Shown here in pieces: positions 45,291-48,328 of a DNA stretch of 48,328 bases. The notes beneath the pieces were generated by a model, which was given only the letters and a program-made list of their open reading frames with translations, was not told the origin of the DNA and ran no database searches. Position 1 is the stretch's first letter. Each line of letters opens with the position of its first letter. The stretch is from Hyphomicrobiales bacterium (lineage in GTDB: Bacteria; Pseudomonadota; Alphaproteobacteria; Rhizobiales; Rhizobiaceae): positions 1 to 48,328 of the forward strand of contig NVRK02000115.1 in the NCBI GenBank assembly GCA_002400845.2, in the 5' to 3' direction. The translations under genes and the position numbers were made by a program.

Positions 45291-46256
45291 ATGCAGGTTA
45301 TAAACTTAATCAAAATTGCAACACTGTCGTTAGCTTTTTCGCAAGCACTAAGCATGCATGCGAATGCAACTAATCACTCTTCTATGGTTTGGACCTATCA
45401 TCAATATGAGGATGCGTTGAACAACGGTAGAATAACAAGTCAGTTTCAAGTAGGCGTGCCACAAACAGATAATATAGTGACGCGTGGAACTTGTGCTGTA
45501 GGATCAGGAGGTAGTTTTTCGACTGTGTTATTTGGCGCTAATATTCCTCAAAATAGAATAGGTAATACTTTTTCAATCCGCTTTAACACTTCCAGCGGCC
45601 CAAAAATTAAACAGGGAGTCGCCGTTGGTTCCGACTATGAAGAAAGTATTTCTGGCATTGAAATTGCAATTAATAATGATGATTTAATCTGGCGATCAAT
45701 GGCCAATATGAATGCACTTACCTATGTTGTATCTGGGCAAACTTATACATTACCATTGCGGGGCAGTGGCCGTACCATTGCTAGCTTTTTGCATGATTGT
45801 AATTTTTACGCCACTCAAAGCCAAAATCAATTAGGCACTCAAAATGCAAAGAACAACCAGTCAATATTCACGAACAAAAAGCACTTAACGAACGATGCTA
45901 CTAAAAAGCCAACTGACGAGCCCTTTGTTATAAAAACCGAAGAAGCTATTGATCCAAGATGGGCAAGCTGTGATCTTCTACAAGATGAATTTTCTAAAAA
46001 ATCGGATTTCCCCGTGAAAATGACCGTGATCAATAAAACAGATAGCCATAGAGCTGTTATGTGGATCGACTTTAAGGGCAATCCAAAAGAATATGCTTCG
46101 CTTGAGACCGGTGAAACATTCACGATCAATACGTATGTATCGCACCCTTGGATGTTCACAGATGGGCCAGGCAATTGCTTAGAAATGTTCATGCCGCACC
46201 AAGGCGTCGACACCTTCAATATTACAGCTGTAAATAGAGATTTTGGGCCAGAATAG
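45291..46256 (+). CDS. Secreted two-domain protein with C-terminal VHL beta-domain
   Basis: 321 residues. Signal peptide (LIKIATLSLAFSQALSMHANA), a beta-rich N-terminal domain (about 32-170, ending SGRTIASFLHDC) of unknown fold, an Asn/Lys linker (175-215), and a C-terminal domain that I recognise as a von Hippel-Lindau beta domain (about 235-315). VMWIDFKGNPKEYASL corresponds to VWLNFDGEPQPYPTL of human VHL, and TYVSHPWMFTDGPG to SYRGHLWLFRDAG. The pocket residues Tyr98, His115 and Trp117 have counterparts at Tyr268, His285 and Trp287; Ser111 is Thr281. There is no alpha domain for elongin. A weak ribosome binding site (AAAGGTAGGTAC) precedes the ATG. Lone gene, function unknown. Confidence 0.75.
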   Translation: MQVINLIKIATLSLAFSQALSMHANATNHSSMVWTYHQYEDALNNGRITSQFQVGVPQTDNIVTRGTCAVGSGGSFSTVLFGANIPQNRIGNTFSIRFNTSSGPKIKQGVAVGSDYEESISGIEIAINNDDLIWRSMANMNALTYVVSGQTYTLPLRGSGRTIASFLHDCNFYATQSQNQLGTQNAKNNQSIFTNKKHLTNDATKKPTDEPFVIKTEEAIDPRWASCDLLQDEFSKKSDFPVKMTVINKTDSHRAVMWIDFKGNPKEYASLETGETFTINTYVSHPWMFTDGPGNCLEMFMPHQGVDTFNITAVNRDFGPE

Positions 46257-46287
46257 TTTTCAATAATATATTTAAAAAGGGCAAATT

Positions 46288-46455
46288 ATGAAAAATAGAA
46301 AAAATAAAACAATGAAAATTAAAGAGGCGGATTTTGATTTTGATAGTGCAGTTAATGCTTGTAAAAAAGCAAACGATCTTGAGGAGGCAAAATCATATTA
46401 TGAAAATGAAGAATATTTGGACAATGTAACGTCACTGACAGAAAAAAAGAATTAA
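46288..46455 (+). CDS. Zero-frame part of a split gene, 55 codons
   Basis: Opens 31 bases after the VHL-like gene with AAAGGG six to eight bases ahead of the ATG. It encodes a 55-residue Lys/Asp/Glu-rich peptide, AVNACKKANDLEEAKSYYEN in the middle. It ends at TAA only six bases after the start of a slippery run. The -1 frame is open before and after the stop, into the longer frame ending at 47048. I read this as the beginning of one 253-residue protein. No domain recognised. Confidence 0.55.
   Translation: MKNRKNKTMKIKEADFDFDSAVNACKKANDLEEAKSYYENEEYLDNVTSLTEKKN
46443..46449 (+). promoter_or_regulatory. A AAA AAG slippery heptamer (-1 frameshift site candidate)
   Basis: In the frame of the 55-codon ORF the run reads GAA AAA AAG AAT TAA, so A-AAA-AAG is phased exactly as X-XXY-YYZ, one codon before the stop. 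A -1 shift continues GAA TTA AAA AAG into the downstream frame. No strong stem-loop stimulator follows and no Shine-Dalgarno lies at the usual 10-14 base distance, so a one-base deletion in an A8 run is equally possible. Confidence 0.45.
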
Positions 46456-46541
46456 AAAAGGCCGCGAAAAATGTTTGCGATGAGATTTGCAGGACTCATT
46501 TTTACTTAAAAAGCTATGAAAGTCTTAAGAAATTAGGCGAA

Positions 46542-47048
46542 GTGGTGAAAAAAGGCCCCAAGAATAATGAGCAAGATATTTATGCCTTGGCAGTAGCAGT
46601 TTATGGCTGGATGCCGACTGTTCCAAAAACACTTAATATAGGTTCTATTACGACTGAAACCATCGATCAAATAGCAGGAATTGATAGCGAAAGTGGGATG
46701 ACTAATTTTTTGAGGGATTTGGAAAAGCCCTTAATTAATAACTCTTGGGTTGGGACTTCCAAGTTATTACATTTTTTGAATACAGAATATTTTCCAATTT
46801 GGGACAGCCGAATAGCTAGAGTGGTTGATAACGCTGGCGCGGTTAATGAAAGTGACAACTTAAAAAGTAACTACATGGGCAAAAAGACAAACTATTTGAA
46901 TTATGTTGAAGAAATGCTGGAGTTTAAAGGTAAGCAAATAAAAGGACTGGATAAATTTAGAGGTGATTTTGAAATATTATTTGGTTATGTGCCGTCCGAA
47001 ATTAGAAGCCTTGAAATGGCTTTGTTTTTCAAGCAGCCCAAAGAGTAA
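46542..47048 (+). CDS. Main part of the split gene, uncharacterised helical protein
   Basis: 168 residues from the first possible GTG, but the same frame is open back to 46410 (KKELKKAAKNVCDEICRTHF and YLKSYESLKKLGEV are plausible protein), which supports joining to the 55-codon ORF. Conserved-looking motif SKLLHFLNTEYFPIWDSRIA in the middle, of a type I have seen in uncharacterised proteins, some near DNA-repair-like helix-hairpin folds; I do not assign function. The codon use is like its neighbour and AT-rich. Ends before the rpsI repeats. Confidence 0.6.
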   Translation: MVKKGPKNNEQDIYALAVAVYGWMPTVPKTLNIGSITTETIDQIAGIDSESGMTNFLRDLEKPLINNSWVGTSKLLHFLNTEYFPIWDSRIARVVDNAGAVNESDNLKSNYMGKKTNYLNYVEEMLEFKGKQIKGLDKFRGDFEILFGYVPSEIRSLEMALFFKQPKE

Positions 47049-47312
47049 TGCGCGAGTTATAAATATATAAAATAAAACGCTCTAACCTATGAATAGACTA
47101 CTTTAGCAACCGAAGAGGTTGCCGGACTTTGGTCCGCACCTCGTAGACTGAACGAAGTGAATGTCGTGAGAGAATAATGAATGATGCGCAAATTATAAAC
47201 CAACAGACAAAAAAGGCCCACTGAAAAGCGGGCCTTTTGAAAATATATAATTAGTTCAAATCGCACGTAGTGTGAGCGCAGAGAATGATGCGCAAGATTT
47301 GAACCAACAGAT
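47048..47312. repeat. Imperfect direct repeats and tandem hairpins between split gene and rpsI
   Basis: The motif ATGCGC(A/G)A-x-(A/T)T-x-x-AA occurs three times (near 47049, 47184 and 47288); the last two share about 30 bases with few changes (ending AACCAACAGA). Near the middle are two adjacent perfect hairpins: GCAACC/GGTTGC (47106-47122) and CGGAC/GTCCG (47123-47136). Near rpsI, GTTCAAATC/GATTTGAAC (47254-47262 with 47296-47304) encloses GCGCA/TGCGC. Looks like a dispersed palindromic repeat family. Confidence 0.6.
47209..47240 (-). terminator. Terminator of the rplM-rpsI operon
   Basis: AAAAGGCCC (47211-47219) pairs perfectly with GGGCCTTTT (47230-47238). The minus strand has a run of six T's after the stem. 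It lies between two copies of the direct repeat. Confidence 0.85.
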
Positions 47313-47318
47313 AAGTTC

Positions 47319-47810
47319 TTAACGTTTAGAGAACTGGAAGCTCTTACGCGCTTTAGCTCTACCGTATTTCTTACGCTCAACAACACGACTATCGCGTGTT
47401 AGGAAGCCACCTTTTTTCAAGACTGGACGAAGGTCCGGTTCGAAAAGTGTAAGGGCTTTAGAAATACCGTGACGAACAGCACCAGCTTGGCCAGAAAGAC
47501 CGCCACCAGAACAAGTCGCAACCACATCATACTGGCCTTCACGGGCAGCAGCAGTAATTGGCTGATTGATAAGCATTTGCAATACAGGACGTGCAAAATA
47601 TTCTGTGTAGTCTTTACCACCAACAGTAATTTTGCCTGTACCAGGTTTAATCCATACGCGGGCAATAGCGTCTTTACGCTTACCAGTTGCATATGAACGG
47701 CCTTGGTCATCAAGCTTTTGCACATAAACGATTGCTACGTTTTCAGGGTTAACTTCCGCAGCTGCTTCTACAGCACCGCCAAGTTCTTCAAGAGAATTAA
47801 TCTCAGACAT
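47319..47810 (-). CDS. rpsI: 30S ribosomal protein S9
   Basis: Small-subunit protein whose C-terminal tail reaches the P-site tRNA. The 163 residues end in [17 protein letters not shown], the essential Lys/Arg tail with the final Lys-Arg. The core has [39 protein letters not shown] and [19 protein letters not shown]. The first 33 residues (acidic, Glu/Ala-rich) are an N-terminal extension common in alphaproteobacteria. The ATG overlaps the rplM stop by one base. Confidence 0.98.
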   Translation of the reverse strand: MSEINSLEELGGAVEAAAEVNPENVAIVYVQKLDDQGRSYATGKRKDAIARVWIKPGTGKITVGGKDYTEYFARPVLQMLINQPITAAAREGQYDVVATCSGGGLSGQAGAVRHGISKALTLFEPDLRPVLKKGGFLTRDSRVVERKKYGRAKARKSFQFSKR

Positions 47811-48274
47811 TATGCGATCCTTTTGTTTTTAGGGTTCATGCCTGCAACATCCAAAACTTCTGGACTTTGCGCTTCGTGCTCATGTTCAGCACCCGCATAT
47901 ACGCGAAGGTTTTTCATTTGTTTACGAGACAATGGACCACCTGGCATCATGCGCTCGATAGCTTTTTGTACGACACGCTCAGGAAAACGACCTTCTAAGA
48001 TCGCGCGAGCTGTACGCTGTTTAATACCGCCCGGGTGACCCGTGTGCCAGTAGTAAATTTTGTTTTCGAATTTTTTGCCAGTAAGTTTCACTTCGCCAGC
48101 ATTGATGATGATAACATTATCGCCATCGTCAACGTGTGGAGTAAAGCTAGGCTTGTGCTTGCCGCGTAGACGATATGCAACAATAGATGCCATACGACCA
48201 AGAACTACGTCTTTAGCGTCGATAAGTATCCATTTTTTTACAACGTCTGCAGGCTTCTGCGAAAAAGTAGCCAT
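47810..48274 (-). CDS. rplM: 50S ribosomal protein L13
   Basis: Early-assembling large-subunit protein. The 154 residues show [67 protein letters not shown], and a C-terminal [20 protein letters not shown]. Ribosome binding site AAAGGT ten bases upstream. First gene of the operon with rpsI. The 54 bases left before the window edge are too few to judge a promoter or leader. Confidence 0.98.
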   Translation of the reverse strand: MATFSQKPADVVKKWILIDAKDVVLGRMASIVAYRLRGKHKPSFTPHVDDGDNVIIINAGEVKLTGKKFENKIYYWHTGHPGGIKQRTARAILEGRFPERVVQKAIERMMPGGPLSRKQMKNLRVYAGAEHEHEAQSPEVLDVAGMNPKNKRIA

Positions 48275-48328
48275 GTTATTGTACCTTTGGAATAAACCAT
48301 AATTGGTGATTAATGTATTTTGTCGGCT

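Noticed and set aside
45839..46219. 126-codon minus-strand ORF opposite the VHL-like gene
   Set aside because: Antisense to a gene with signal peptide and recognisable domain.

Overview
The window is an AT-rich stretch of an alphaproteobacterial chromosome, most likely of the Rhizobiales/Hyphomicrobiales type. That assignment rests on gene order and protein types. The blocks ribE-ribH-nusB-thiL, hppA, bamE/cytochrome bc1 chaperone/DUF177-plsX-fabH-ihfA-MerR at the left, and DUF2842/ctaA, argC and rplM-rpsI at the right, are neighbourhoods I associate with that order. No tRNA, rRNA, CRISPR array, transposase or phage gene is visible.

Layout. (1) 1-13.4 kb is a housekeeping block: riboflavin synthesis (interrupted by a lipoprotein gene), transcription antitermination, thiamine phosphate kinase, an MFS transporter, an OmpA-domain protein, a proton-pumping pyrophosphatase with a long structured leader, outer-membrane assembly, bc1 complex assembly, fatty acid/phospholipid initiation and IHF alpha. 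(2) 13.5-25.7 kb is a sugar and sugar-acid catabolic island. A LacI-type repressor faces a complete four-gene tetronate pathway (ltnD-otnK-otnC-otnI, threonate to dihydroxyacetone phosphate). Next come a 33-codon xylulokinase remnant, xylA and glk, then the convergent ABC sugar importer xylF-xylH-xylG and a ROK regulator transcribed away from it. (3) 25.8-28.9 kb holds a secreted di-heme oxidoreductase paired with a secreted FG-GAP/ASPIC-UnbV (CRTAC1-like) protein. (4) 29-38.8 kb is an exopolysaccharide locus: polymerase/ligase, priming sugar transferase, GT4 glycosyltransferase, export lipoprotein, a Wzc-like chain-length protein with a degenerate nucleotide site, a FemAB/CelD-like acyltransferase and a polysaccharide deacetylase. 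No Wzx-type flippase is seen. (5) 38.8-48.3 kb returns to housekeeping genes (DUF2842, ctaA, argC, a quinone oxidoreductase, a branched-chain aminotransferase, a lytic transglycosylase, rpsI-rplM). Between the transglycosylase and rpsI lie unusual accessory genes.

Four points deserve most attention. A secreted protein (45291-46256) ends in a domain that reads like the beta domain of the von Hippel-Lindau tumour suppressor and keeps the residues that bind hydroxyproline. The next gene is split into two frames exactly at a canonical A AAA AAG slippery heptamer (programmed -1 frameshift, or a one-base deletion). The 411-base region before hppA holds three consecutive complementary-arm structures that look like an undescribed cis-regulatory RNA or sRNA. 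The xylose operon keeps its isomerase and importer but its xylulokinase is reduced to a minigene.
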